Part shown: positions 33,401 to 44,500 of the stretch, one piece after another
Layout: each line of letters opens with the position of its first letter
Position numbering within the stretch: the first letter of the stretch is position 1
Source: Balanoglossus misakiensis
Taxonomy: Eukaryota > Hemichordata
Length of the DNA: 64,000 bases
Assembly: GCA_040954595.2 (NCBI GenBank)
Contig: CM082593.2
Coordinates: forward strand, 5,456,001 to 5,520,000
Direction: 5' to 3'
Translations under genes and position numbers: made by a program
The notes under the pieces: model-generated
Databases searched by the model: none
The model's input: the letters and a program-made list of their open reading frames with translations, nothing else
Told to the model about the DNA's origin: nothing

Positions 33401-34800
33401 AGTATCGCTTTCTCCGCACTGGTGTCAACTTTCTATGCCAGTGTTTACTTTTGGCCAGCAATTTGTTCAGTGTCAATTGCGTGGCTACGCACGACATACT
33501 GGTGAAAAGTAGTTCCAGGCACCCACAGTCAAATTTAGGTTACATTCTCTCTGGTGAAAGTATGGTATTTTTAACGTCGTGGCGGAGCTGTAGGAGTCAG
33601 CATTGTTGACGATCGAACCAGAAAATATGATGGTTATAAATCTTGCATTTACACAAAGCCTAGTTTTTTTTCTCCGTAATTGTGGCAAGTCAGCACGTAT
33701 AGCTCTCTACCATCGAAAAGCCCAGGGTTCTGAACTCGTAAAGTTTGGAAAATAAAATCTGGGGTTGCCACTTGTCTGAGTGCCCACTTTAATAAAAATT
33801 GACGTGGCAGATTTCCTAAGCACATTGGCTAAAGAGTAGGACACTTTATTTGTAACCTCTATCATGGTTTGGTCCAAACCCATGGTTTTCTATGGTAAAC
33901 TTGGACTTCTACAAATGGAAATGGGGGTGAAAGGGTTAAAAGGTCCTCTGCAGCCACTTAAAAATGCCAAAATTTCCAAGTCATTGAGCAGACTAACATT
34001 TCAGGTTTCAAACTCTGGAGGCGCTGTTCATTTTTCATAATTATCAAAGTGCCATTAACACGCATGATTCGATGTTTCAGCTTGCAGGCAGGTGACCACT
34101 GTTACTCAAGGTCACATAATACAAAACGTTTAATCTTCTTTCTTGAAATGACCCATTTAAAAATAAACTCGCAGGGTCGGCGATTAATACCCAAATGAAA
34201 TCTGGCTTAAATATGTCGGAATGCTTTTTTATGCAATTCTGTTGTGGACCGCCATAGCTGAACGTCACAGAAAATACTTTGAAAGTATACAATGTAGATA
34301 TGGAAGTATGTAGTTGAAGCTGGCATGTGTCATGATTTCAGACTTATCAAAGATCACAGGACTGGAATCACTAATATTTAATCGGAGAGAATATTTTGAT
34401 AGATGAGAGGAAGAAACTGATTGATGGAATTATATATACCTTTACAAAAACAAGTCGTCTCAGTGATAAACTAACTGTCTAAGCCATGACCATATTTTCC
34501 GGTAAATATTTGTAAAAGTGAAGATTTTTTAAGTGGTAATGTTTTTCAAACAGTCATTGATAGACTTCAAGCTTCTGGGAAGTTTTTGGATTAGAAAATA
34601 TGAGAACAATTCAGAATATTCTTAAATATTTACAATAATTAACCGTCTGAACTACAGTTGTGTTATTTGTTAGAATGTGGCGACTCAGCATGATGAGATC
34701 AATGTCAACTGCTGAGTGAAACGAATATAAACTGAGAACCCGCAAAAGTTAACTCTAGGTCAATTGGGAACCACGGCAACACAAGGTCGTTTGATGCACG
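30426..34800. other. Non-coding stretch upstream of the visible collagen exons
   Basis: No Gly-X-Y exon, RNA gene or convincing ORF was seen on either strand. It contains one MITE-like copy (33852-33939). It is either a long first intron of the collagen gene or intergenic sequence. Confidence 0.5.
33852..33939. mobile_element. TTAACCCTTTCACC-family element, copy
   Basis: It ends ATGGGGGTGAAAGGGTTAA and has degraded TGTAACCTCTATCATGG at the other end. The internal TTTGGTCCAAACCCATGG and ACTTGGACTTCTA match the 26683 copy in reverse orientation. Confidence 0.65.
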
Positions 34801-35110
34801 GTGTCCGACGTCACTCAGTCACCCTGCGGTGCATGGAATTGTCGCCGCTAAAAATTCAGCGTGCGGTGCACGACCTGACATTGGTCGTGCGCTGATGGGT
34901 GTGCGGTTAAAACTGACACCGATTCACGGAGGTTCACAATCACAGACAATTGGGTGGTACAACTACATGTACAAGACGGCCCTGTCTTTCAACTCAGGGT
35001 TCAGGCAGCGTGCACTGCAGTTACTGCAGGGACATTAGGGTCTTTCAACGCAGGGATCACATCTCCGGTGACACCGGCCTGACCACTGACACCGAAATTC
35101 ACATCAACAC
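34780..35110. other. CpG-richer patch
   Basis: CpG dinucleotides are clearly denser than in flanking DNA. It contains a CRE-like GACGTCA (34808) and a perfect 8-bp hairpin (34868-34890). It may be an unmethylated regulatory region or an undetected exon; no exon model was convincing. Confidence 0.3.
34868..34890. repeat. Perfect inverted repeat, 8-bp stem, 7-base loop
   Basis: GCACGACC and GGTCGTGC flank the loop TGACATT. The stem is GC-rich in AT-rich surroundings. Confidence 0.6.
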
Positions 35111-36182
35111 GTTCTCTTTCAAAATCCGTGTTTTAACAACTGATCCGCATCAACACGCAATCACGTGGATTTCTTCTGAGAACTCAAAACCGACTCCCAA
35201 ACTCCCAGATTCTGGTATCCACCTGTCATTTCAAATGAAGAAAAATTTGGCTGTTGAGCCTCCAAAAAAAACAGGTTCCCGTGTTTATTAGAATCAACAC
35301 ACACTGTAAATCAGCGAAGCATTTTATCGCCACCCTGGGGATTGCGCAGAAAATCACAACAAAACATCATTCTCCTAAACCATGGCCTGTCATAAACAAT
35401 CTGACAGATCAATAAAACAGTGTCATCCATTTTCGGTAAACCATGTCCTTGTTAACTATCATTCGGCACATGTAGGACTATGTCTGTGGCCAAAATCGTC
35501 TATATATTGTATTTCTTCTTTTATCGAGTCATTTGAGAATTCAGGTTGCATATTTAGCCCTACACCTTTATATGAAATGCAGATAATTTTTAGATCACTG
35601 GCGAGTTTTGCCAAGTCACTTTTTAATTGAAATTTGCATTTATCATGCCTTACGATAATTATTCGAGAGGCAGATTGTGACTACGTCTCTTGACTATCAG
35701 CTGATCTAAACGAAACCAGTAAGACGGCCTGAAATGCTGAACCTAAGCTGGATGTAGTTGGTTGAGCACTGCACCTGTCATGATGTCCTGACCCAGGCCA
35801 TATGACCTTGAGGGTAAAACATGAGGTCAAAGCAATTAAGGAGGGGCGGGCACTTTGAAAGTGGATCGTAGTCTAGCAGAGCTGGTTGGCACATGTCTTG
35901 TCTACCAAAGCATGGTGGCTCCCACTACCAGGACATCCAGTTCTGTTGCTTCCACTTGGTAAACACGTGGACCTTTCGGTTTGTTTGAGTCGGTTGTTTG
36001 GGACATCTGGTTCGAATGAAACTTGCAAAGTGGTGATACCGCTCCAGTTTAAGTTTGATATGCGAGTGTTTGTCCAAAAAGAACAATATTCAACTGGTGT
36101 TGGTTATTTGGGTTTTCAGGACAAAATGTGTGAGGTTGGGAGGCATTATGTGGGTAGGGAAGTCAGAGTTTCTTCAGGGTTC

Positions 36183-36277
<95 letters not shown>

Positions 36278-36278
36278 T
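36183..36278. repeat. Compound trinucleotide microsatellite (GAT)n(GAC)n
   Basis: About 16 GAT units switch abruptly to about 15 GAC units at 36231, with an interrupted GAT tail. The poly-Asp, poly-Met/Thr and poly-Ser frames across it are repeat artefacts. Confidence 0.95.
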
Positions 36279-36429
36279 GACAGTGGTGATGATGACAAAG
36301 ATGACGCTGATAATGATGGTTGTGCTTGCTTTAAACCAAAGAGATGGTTGGTATCGCTGGTTGGCATCATTTGCTGCCCACCACTAGACGTGGCAGTTTC
36401 TCCAGGGCTGCTTTTATTCCAGTGGCAAT

Positions 36430-37970
36430 AAAATAGACCAACCCAATACCAACCAAAAATTATTTTTACACACGTATTTCTCTCAATTTCACCAATTTAT
36501 CACAACTTTTGCTCAGTTGTCTAAGATTCCAGGCACAAGTCCATGCTTAACACTCTTTGGTGGGGGGGCTACATTATATCGACTCCAATGGACCTTGGCA
36601 GACATTTGACCACACAGCCCGACAGCTCGGTAACCACTCACAAGTGTTAAACCTAACAAAATAATTAGACTCCTAATTTTCCACAAAGGTTTCTTAAAGT
36701 CTGTGCTGTTTACCTAACTCCCTTTCAAGATCACCAAAACAGAAATGAACTTTACAAAACACGCCCGGTTCGAATATCACCTTTTTACACCCAACGCGTC
36801 CAGCCTGTAACAGTATTCTTTTGTGTGGTTGTACTTTTTGGTTGCGGTAACTCGGTCGACTGCTGTTTTTTCACGCGTCTAAACCCCGGGTCGCGATATG
36901 CTAAACTTCAAAGGGGTGTTTTATCAGTAACACTTGCTGTGTTTTGCTTATCGCGACCGAAACAACACCGAGGGTGTAAATCAGAAGCCCCAGACCCACA
37001 GATAAGCACAGAACTGTGAAAATAGGTAAAAGATTTGTGTTGTAAATGAAACTCAAGTGGCCGGCCCATCCCTCACTGTCTGTAAGTCTACACCCCCAAG
37101 CTGCCACACAGCTACCGGTGTGTTCATTCATTCATTCATTCATTCCATCGCCTTGGCGATCTGCAACACTTGCGAGCAGCCATCTTGGATTTCAATTAAA
37201 AGTTCTGGAATTTTCCAAGTCACTTAAGAGAACCTCCTTTTACTCTGGCACAGTAACACTTTATGTGAAGCGAAGATCAAACCCCTTCTTTTCTGAGAGA
37301 GGGAAAATAAGAAAGCTGTGGGGTACTCAATGGAGATGTGTCAACTTTGAACCGTCACAGATCTTGCAACGACAACTGAAACAGACTGTAGACAACACAG
37401 CATGCAGTTACAAAGCCACGCATCTAATCAGCCACAGCCAGAAAGCAAAGTCATCACAAATTGACCACAAGGTCCACTTTTCATAGGGTCGTGACTTTTT
37501 GTAGCCAATTTCCGAAACCCACCTCCCCTTTGACAACACCGTTCAATCGCCCATACCTCCCCCATTCAAGTTCAATGAACTGTGGAGGTCTGACTTCTGC
37601 CCTCTTCTTTTGTAAAGGCGATATCCTGGGAGTTTTCACTGAAAGGTTTCTGAGGCCACATTTCTTTGAACAGAAACAGGGGCTGGTTCAAACGGCCCAC
37701 CCACTGGGTCATAATTAGGAGTAACACCGTGACACCAGGCCATGACATTACAGTTCGGCTCCAACAATTTCAGCTCTGACTAGATCATTCAGGTACCAAA
37801 TCAAAGCCACATGTTCGGCCAAATCATCTTCCTGCATCCCTTATAATAAGATGGCTAATAATAAATATTTATAAAATTCAGTTCTTTTAATTTTTCTGAT
37901 GAATTGTGACCATTCTCTGCAGGTACAACGGTGTCATCTATTATTTCTCCTGCAAAAAAGGACGCCGTGT
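36430..37970. other. Non-coding stretch
   Basis: It contains an (ATTC)n run at 37123-37146. No gene was recognised on either strand. Confidence 0.5.
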
Positions 37971-37978
37971 AGATTTTG

Positions 37979-38161
37979 CAACCAATCAGGTATCTGCTCT
38001 AGAGAAGCTGTAGTAACCAATCAGCACCTGGCTTTCATAAAGTGGTAGAGAGTAACCCAATCGACTGCTTGTCACAGTAGCCAATCACCAGCTTGTTCTC
38101 AAATGGCGCCAGCACTCATTAACCAATCAGCAGCCTACGTTCGAAAGATAGTAGAAATACT
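37979..38161. repeat. Degenerate tandem repeat of about 40 bp carrying CCAAT
   Basis: Five units begin near 37979, 38015, 38054, 38079 and 38121 with AACCAATCAG or close variants, followed by CAGC/CTGG-type sequence and purine-rich tails. CCAAT cores start at 37982, 38017, 38057, 38081 and 38123, all in the same orientation. A looser group lies at 41873-41925. Confidence 0.5.
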
Positions 38162-38617
38162 AATTGATGAATCAGCCGATCCCTCTCAAAAGAATCATAA
38201 ACTGACAAACATCATCAACACCTGTTCGTAGACACTATCTGTGAGCTGCCAGGGACATCAGTTGAACATATTTCTGGCACGATGATATCAAACAGTGGCA
38301 ATCAGCCTTCAGACAGGGAGTGTACACATCTGCTGGCCTACAACAAGCTGACAAAATTCTCGACAAATTATCAGATCTTTGGAATGCCATGGAGAAGTCA
38401 TACCACAGCCAAGAGTGGATACACTTACAATGTCATAAATTAGGAGAAACAGCTCGGCAAATATTTAGGATTAAATGATGGATATCAATCAGTATCAGAA
38501 ATACTATTGCAAGTTTAATTGGGATTTGTAATAGATTCGCCATTTTGCTCTCAAACATTTGCAATAATAATGATAATATGAACTACAAAAGGTACAGAAA
38601 CAAGTGAGATTTATTAT

Positions 38618-38648
38618 ATCATATACAAATCTATAAATTGTATATGAT
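38618..38648. repeat. Perfect inverted repeat, 11-bp stem
   Basis: ATCATATACAA and TTGTATATGAT flank the 9-base loop ATCTATAAA. It is AT-rich and may be a transposon relic or chance. Confidence 0.55.
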
Positions 38649-39034
38649 TATTATTTTAAAATATACTCAATTTCAATTTGGAATAGTAACTTGTTTAGAT
38701 GTTTGGTAGATTTAAAACATTTCCATTCTCTTCTGTTCCATAAAACCATGACAGCTTGGATTGATCTGAGAACACTGCTAAAACGTATTAGTTCAGATTC
38801 GAGGAATTTCGTTCTTAACCACTGGCAAAAGTACATTTTGTGATGGAAATTTCTAGACTTGGCCCCTTCTTTTCACAAGTCAAGGAGTTGACATTCCCGC
38901 ATCAAGCAGTGGGTGGCGAAAACCGTTACATTGTCAGAGGGTTAAGTCGGTGGAAAATCCCGCCTAATCCTTAGGTACCTGCAGTTGTATGTAACACAGT
39001 TAGGAATTCTATTCGAAGACAGACAACAGATGCC

Positions 39035-39050
39035 AAGAGAGAGAGAGAGA
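39035..39050. repeat. (AG)n microsatellite
   Basis: About eight AG dinucleotides. Confidence 0.8.
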
Positions 39051-39828
39051 TAGTAATCCTACAGAAACACTAGACCCAGAATGTCTGAAACCCAAAGAAT
39101 GCACGGCTAGCCAGACGGTCATCGTTGATTGTGGGAACGTTTGGCATCAGCCGTGAAACCGTCATTCTTTAACATCTTGAACTTCTCAGCTATGCAAGCT
39201 GCTGGCTGTGGAGTTAGGCATGTTGAGCATTTAGAGCCAAGTCAAATGTTACCTAACTACACTAAATGGGCGGTTTCATATTCCATGATTTTCCCAGGAA
39301 CATACAAACCTTGCGTTCAACCAAATCTCATATTGTGACTCTTTCTTCCAATTCCAGTCACACGCCTCTTTGGATGCATGACTGGTCTCTGCCGTTTCAC
39401 TTCGCTGAACAAAAATTACATAATGTGTATTTGCAATTCTCAGAGAAGAGAGACATACTAGATGCAAATAAATCCATCAACATGATAATATTAGTTGCTG
39501 CTATCAACAAAATGCCATGAGAACGTAAACATTTTGTTGAAAACTTTGATATCCTTAAAAACAATTCTGAAGTATACAACATTGCCTGCTTCTTCGAAAA
39601 ATAGTTGTGTCGTGTTCTACCTTATGAATCAGGCTTCAGAAAAATTTAGTGATGTTCTATATATGAATCAAAGTTTTTCACCATTTAATGATAAATGTCA
39701 AATCATTAGCCACAACCTGATTCTTTCGCTGAAAAATAATGAAGAGTCTTTCATTTATAAGCTGTGTCTATTTTGTGAGAAATTCTGGTGATGTTGGCTG
39801 TCCGAAATAGCAATTTCCCCCTGCGGGC

Positions 39829-39858
39829 CTAATTAGCAGCTCTTTTACACTAATTAGC
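39829..39858. promoter_or_regulatory. Two CTAATTAGC palindromes spaced 21 bp
   Basis: Identical CTAATTAGC words at 39829-39837 and 39850-39858 are the type of core bound by homeodomain proteins. Their starts are 21 bp apart, two helical turns. A CCATTGG box follows at once, and SOX-like CCTTGTTTT (39920) and RUNX-like TAACCACAG (40057) words lie within 230 bases. Enhancer function is inference. Confidence 0.25.
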
Positions 39859-41290
39859 CATTGGAAAATCACCTATTCCCAGAAACTCTGTGATCCGCTA
39901 TATTTGTTGTGTCCAATCCCTTGTTTTGCAAGCCTATATCCCGAGGCACTGTCTCAATCATCCAGGAAAAAACAACCATCTCCGTCGCTGTTGCGTTATT
40001 TGTGGCGATCGAAACTGCGAGGCGAAAAAATCCACACGGCAGCCGTCGTTGGAATAACCACAGTTGACTGAGGAAAACTAGAAAAACAAACTGGTTTCTT
40101 GCGTCGGTCTATAAGTGGTCAATTTTCTCATCTAATTCCCGAACTCTCGCTATATATGGGTAACAAGACTATAGGTACACCCCCTCAGGTATTCGCTAAA
40201 CCAATTACAAAATGCTGCGTGCAAACAGGAAGGCTTATTCCGCTAGGATGGGCTGATCTCCAATCAGGAACAAAGATGAGCGAAAAACAGACGAGTTGCA
40301 TGATTACCGCATCCCTTATAACCATAACACCCAAACGGACAATGAATGCACACCATACAAGTAAAATGATCTGCGACGACAACAACAGCTCATCAGGTTT
40401 CTTTGTGTTTGTGAACGTTCGCGCCGTGTACTTTTCCCCGATTTCTGAATCACCCTGTCATTGATCAGATTTGGTCGGCTGATGAGACGGGAAGCGATTG
40501 CAATGCAGGGGCTTAACCAGGATTTCGCTTAATAGCGCTTTTCTGGTTTAACAAACAAAATGGTGTTTTTCGCAGCAGGGGTAACAAGGGCTTTGCAGGC
40601 AATGCAGAGTTGATGGAGACACAACTACATGTATAACTGAATTTCAGCAAGCAGAATACACCCAACCCTGTGTCTCCAAGGTACACTTATGATCCACCAA
40701 ACAAATCTCCCGAAATAAATCAAAGTCTGCTATTTCTCGACTCTACAAATGTTTACATTAACTGCATGGCATTCGCGGAAATGATTTAAGAACTTATCGG
40801 GGTGTCGGTACACTTGAAGATCGCTCTCCGTCCCTTCCGAGCGGGACACCAAACTCTGGGAATGGATCGCGGATTTTTTTCCCAACCTGAATTTTGAGAA
40901 GGCACAATGCCTGTGTTCCAGGGAAAGGGTTACAAGGTTGGCAAAGCTATCCAATATCTCATCCAGAACGGGGCCTGTACTCCGGTATCGCATCCCTGAT
41001 TGAATTGTGACAGCGTCACGGCCTAAATGGGGTGTCGGGTGATTTAGCATTGTCAGATCCAGCTAAAGTCATCAGTTTTTCGCAATTTCTCATGACCCAG
41101 CTGGTCATCGACCATGATTTCAAAACAGTCTGTAGGCGTAACACAGGGGTTTCGCAACCTTTTGCTAACGATGCATGAAATTATTATACCATTCAGTGTC
41201 GATCGACCTAACTGTTGCCCAACATACAGAAAAATTACTGCCAAAAACAAATCAAGCTGTTGAACACGTCTTAGTCTATCAATGATGTCC

Positions 41291-41385
41291 TTTAACCGTA
41301 TCACCCCCATTCCTTAGAACATGGACCCAACCACGCCACTGAAAACAATGGAGTTGAACCACAGTGCCATGGGTAAAAGGGGTTA
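41291..41385. mobile_element. TTAACCCTTTCACC-family element, degraded copy
   Basis: It starts TTTAACCGTATCACCCCCAT and ends GGGTAAAAGGGGTTAG, with internal GTTGAACCACAGTG. It lies 85 bases from another copy. Confidence 0.6.
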
Positions 41386-41470
41386 GAGACGACATGATTG
41401 CAGACAGCAGCAGTCAGTGTACTCCTGATAACTTTAACCAACACTCCAGCTGTTCCAACATGCCAACATT

Positions 41471-41563
41471 TTACCCTTTCACCACTGTGGTCTAGCCCAA
41501 ATCCACTGTGTTCTTATGGGAAGGTTGGACCTCTGAAAAGGGAACTGGGAGTGAAAGGGTTAA
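41471..41563. mobile_element. TTAACCCTTTCACC-family element, copy
   Basis: It starts TTACCCTTTCACCACTGTGG and ends GGGAGTGAAAGGGTTAA. The paired ends and central GGTTGGACC match the other copies. Confidence 0.65.
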
Positions 41564-44500
41564 CTTTGACAGTGCACGCAATGGAACAATCATTTTGAGG
41601 GCGATACACATCTGTATGTTGCCTCTTCACATTCATTTGCAGTTTGAGATCAAAGTACACTCACCTGTTGACAGGCAGATATGAAATCAACAAGCAGACG
41701 CCACATGCAAAAAAGAAAAGAAAAAATACAGAAAATTTAGAAATAAATTCTTGTATTGGCTGTAACACTGAAAAGAAAAACTATTATTTCGACAAGCATA
41801 ACATGAAACACAATATATGGAAGCATCTCCCTCCCATCTGATCGTCATCTTAATTGTTCTGTGACTATTTCAGCCAATCAGAAAGTCTGTAACGTACAAA
41901 TGAACCAATAGTATTCTAGCCAATCATCACATCTGTATCACTCGCGACAAGCCCTTGTTGCCACTTGACTGGTTTCAGTTGTAGCTAGCAACTCAGGGAG
42001 CACTGCACGGTTGCAGCCAGTTCATCATAGAATATTAAATTCCATGTCAATAAACTGCGTGACCCGAACAACCAGCATCCCATGATAGACATAAAAATAG
42101 CCTTGCAAAGGATGTAGTTTTGTAAATATTTTACTATTTGCGATACTATATATTGCAAGCCGACGATTGACGCCAAAGTATTAATTACGTATTAAAACTC
42201 TTATCACCAAGGATAGTAATAGACGTTATTTTCATCAATATTTCTATAATTATCCGACTTAAAAGAGACTTAGGGTCAACTGAAGGCCAAATGGGTAATG
42301 AACCCTGACCTATTATGTGCGTCCGGGCATAAAGATGTGAGCATATTTCACTGATTTGTTTCAAAAGTAAACTTACAAAGAAATGGAATGTAAACTGCAC
42401 ATCACAGGAGTATTCTGAACTTTGCAGACAACCTCATGTTTATAAAACTTTTTTTCTGTTATTTTTGGAAGTCAATCACAAAAGATATATCGTTCCGGAT
42501 GTCTCATCCCGGGTGTTAATCAAGGATGAGGGCAAGGTGACCATTCGCCCAATGTCAAAAGGCCGTGTTATGTCTTGTTCCAGCTTTCCTTATTACATTT
42601 GTCCAGGCAACTTGTATAATACTTCAATTTCACAATGCTTAAAAAGTTATGGGTAAAGATCTAAACTCTTATGTGATTTTCCTGCACTCAAAAATCTATC
42701 AACTTTTCCACATGCCATAACGGTCTCCATCTTTTTTTCAAATAAAATTGGATCCATTGGTATACTACGGTACATCAACTTATTCTGGCAAACTTTCACT
42801 TTTTGAAAATTTCCACCAAACGAGATGACTATCCACTCACTAACCATACAGTTTAAAATCACATAATTATTTTCAGAGATCATAGCCATTTTGAAATATC
42901 TTTGATCACAATTTTGGTAGAGGGATGTCGAGGCTACCAGCAACCTTGACCATTCAGTATTAAGTTATACCGTGGGTAATTACGACCTCAGTTCCTGAAG
43001 GAAACTTGATGAGTCTCATAGTATTTATTTTGACGACCTGCCCATGACCTTAACCATCTTAATTTATTGGTCTTCCCCTCACAGCAAGTATTCCCTTGAA
43101 TTTCTCAAATTTCATTCTAATAATAATTGTTAATTTCCTGATCATAGGTGGTAGCCTTTTAATATGCTGACATGAAATTCCCTGTATGGTAGTATAACTT
43201 GAGATTCCCCTTAAAGATACACATGTTCTGTATCTATTCCATGTTGATTGAATCTTATGGTTTCTGATCAGAGGTCAACGCCCTGGGTTTATCACCTTTG
43301 ACCTTGGGAGAAATCTTCACCGGAATTAGTAAGCCGGTAGGAGCCATGGTATCCGGCATTCAAACTTTTCCAGCACTCGCGAACGAGGTGCTGCATTAAT
43401 CCTGATTTCAAATTGGGATCAAGAACCAACGTTATCAAAACCGAAAAAATATTAAGCAAAAATATGCATATTGGTGACATTATGTCCTTCATCCAACTCT
43501 TAAAGCCTCCCACCGATAAAAATTGGTATGAACATGCTAATATCAAGAGTTAGACAACCATTGCCAGTACATCTTGGACTATAATGTTGCATCGTGCAAA
43601 CTTGAAGAAAAAGAAGGTTGAAAATCCAAAGCAGTTTTATTTTTTCTGGCAACATTCCAATCATCCTGGAATATTTAGAATTCTACTATGCTGTGGAAAA
43701 CACTGCTTCTGCAAAATGTCCAAAAATCTAGATCATAATTCAACCACAGTCTTTCTTCTAAAAGGACAGAGAATTAGGTCAGTAAACACATGCCACAAAA
43801 TAGCTGGAATGAAACGGAGATTCCATGGGCACAGTAAACTCATGAATCTTCTTGCAATAAAGCAGATTTCTGCGCATTTTCTCTCATCGTTCATAATTAA
43901 TACGTACTGGGTTCTGGACGTGGCATTCTGAAAATGCACTGGACTAATAGAGGACTTCCGATCGTTACGTTTAGTGGAAGTTTGATTTACACGTAGCTCG
44001 GAAGTAGCTGCTTCTGGATGGGCAATTTTGCATTCTTGTCGAGTTGGATTACGAGACGTAGTCTTGGACTCAATCATGTGTGCAGAAGGATGACGTACAC
44101 ACACTTTCATTTCAAGACAAACAACAAAACTTAGAGATTTGGTACTTCTGTATACGTGCGCTTTTGAACAACAGTTGTACTTCTTGTTTAACGCAACATT
44201 TCAAACGTAATATGTGTACATTTGACATTTATTTTCTAACGAAGCTAGTTATACATCATGGATTTACGACACACCCGTCCTTTGCAATAACCGCAACCAT
44301 GAAAATCCCGAAAGGACCAAGCACGGCGCAGACAATTGTCACTTTACGGCCAGACGGAGCTCAAATCACTGACATTCCGAGACCATCACTGAAGTACTTC
44401 CTGAGGATCACAAATTATACTCTTCCATATGGAGTGAAATACCGGTGTCAAGTCTGAACAGAACCGCTCCAGAAAAAATGCATCATTTGCCATTTAAATT

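Noticed and set aside
35030-35095. Minus-strand GVSGQAGVTGDV, four Gly triplets
   Set aside because: No suitable acceptor precedes it in a matching phase, the pattern stops after four triplets, and it is likely chance in a GC-richer patch.
36009-36018. GGTTCGAATG, resembling a tRNA B box (also near 36768)
   Set aside because: No A box at the right distance and no cloverleaf could be drawn, so no tRNA or tRNA-derived SINE is claimed.
35886-36431. 181-codon plus-strand ORF with a poly-Asp run
   Set aside because: The run is a (GAT)n(GAC)n microsatellite, similar homopolymer frames exist in other phases, and flanking residues match nothing known.
44080-44457. 125-codon plus-strand ORF
   Set aside because: No similarity recognised, the start region overlaps a different minus-strand ORF of equal length, and there are no supporting signals.
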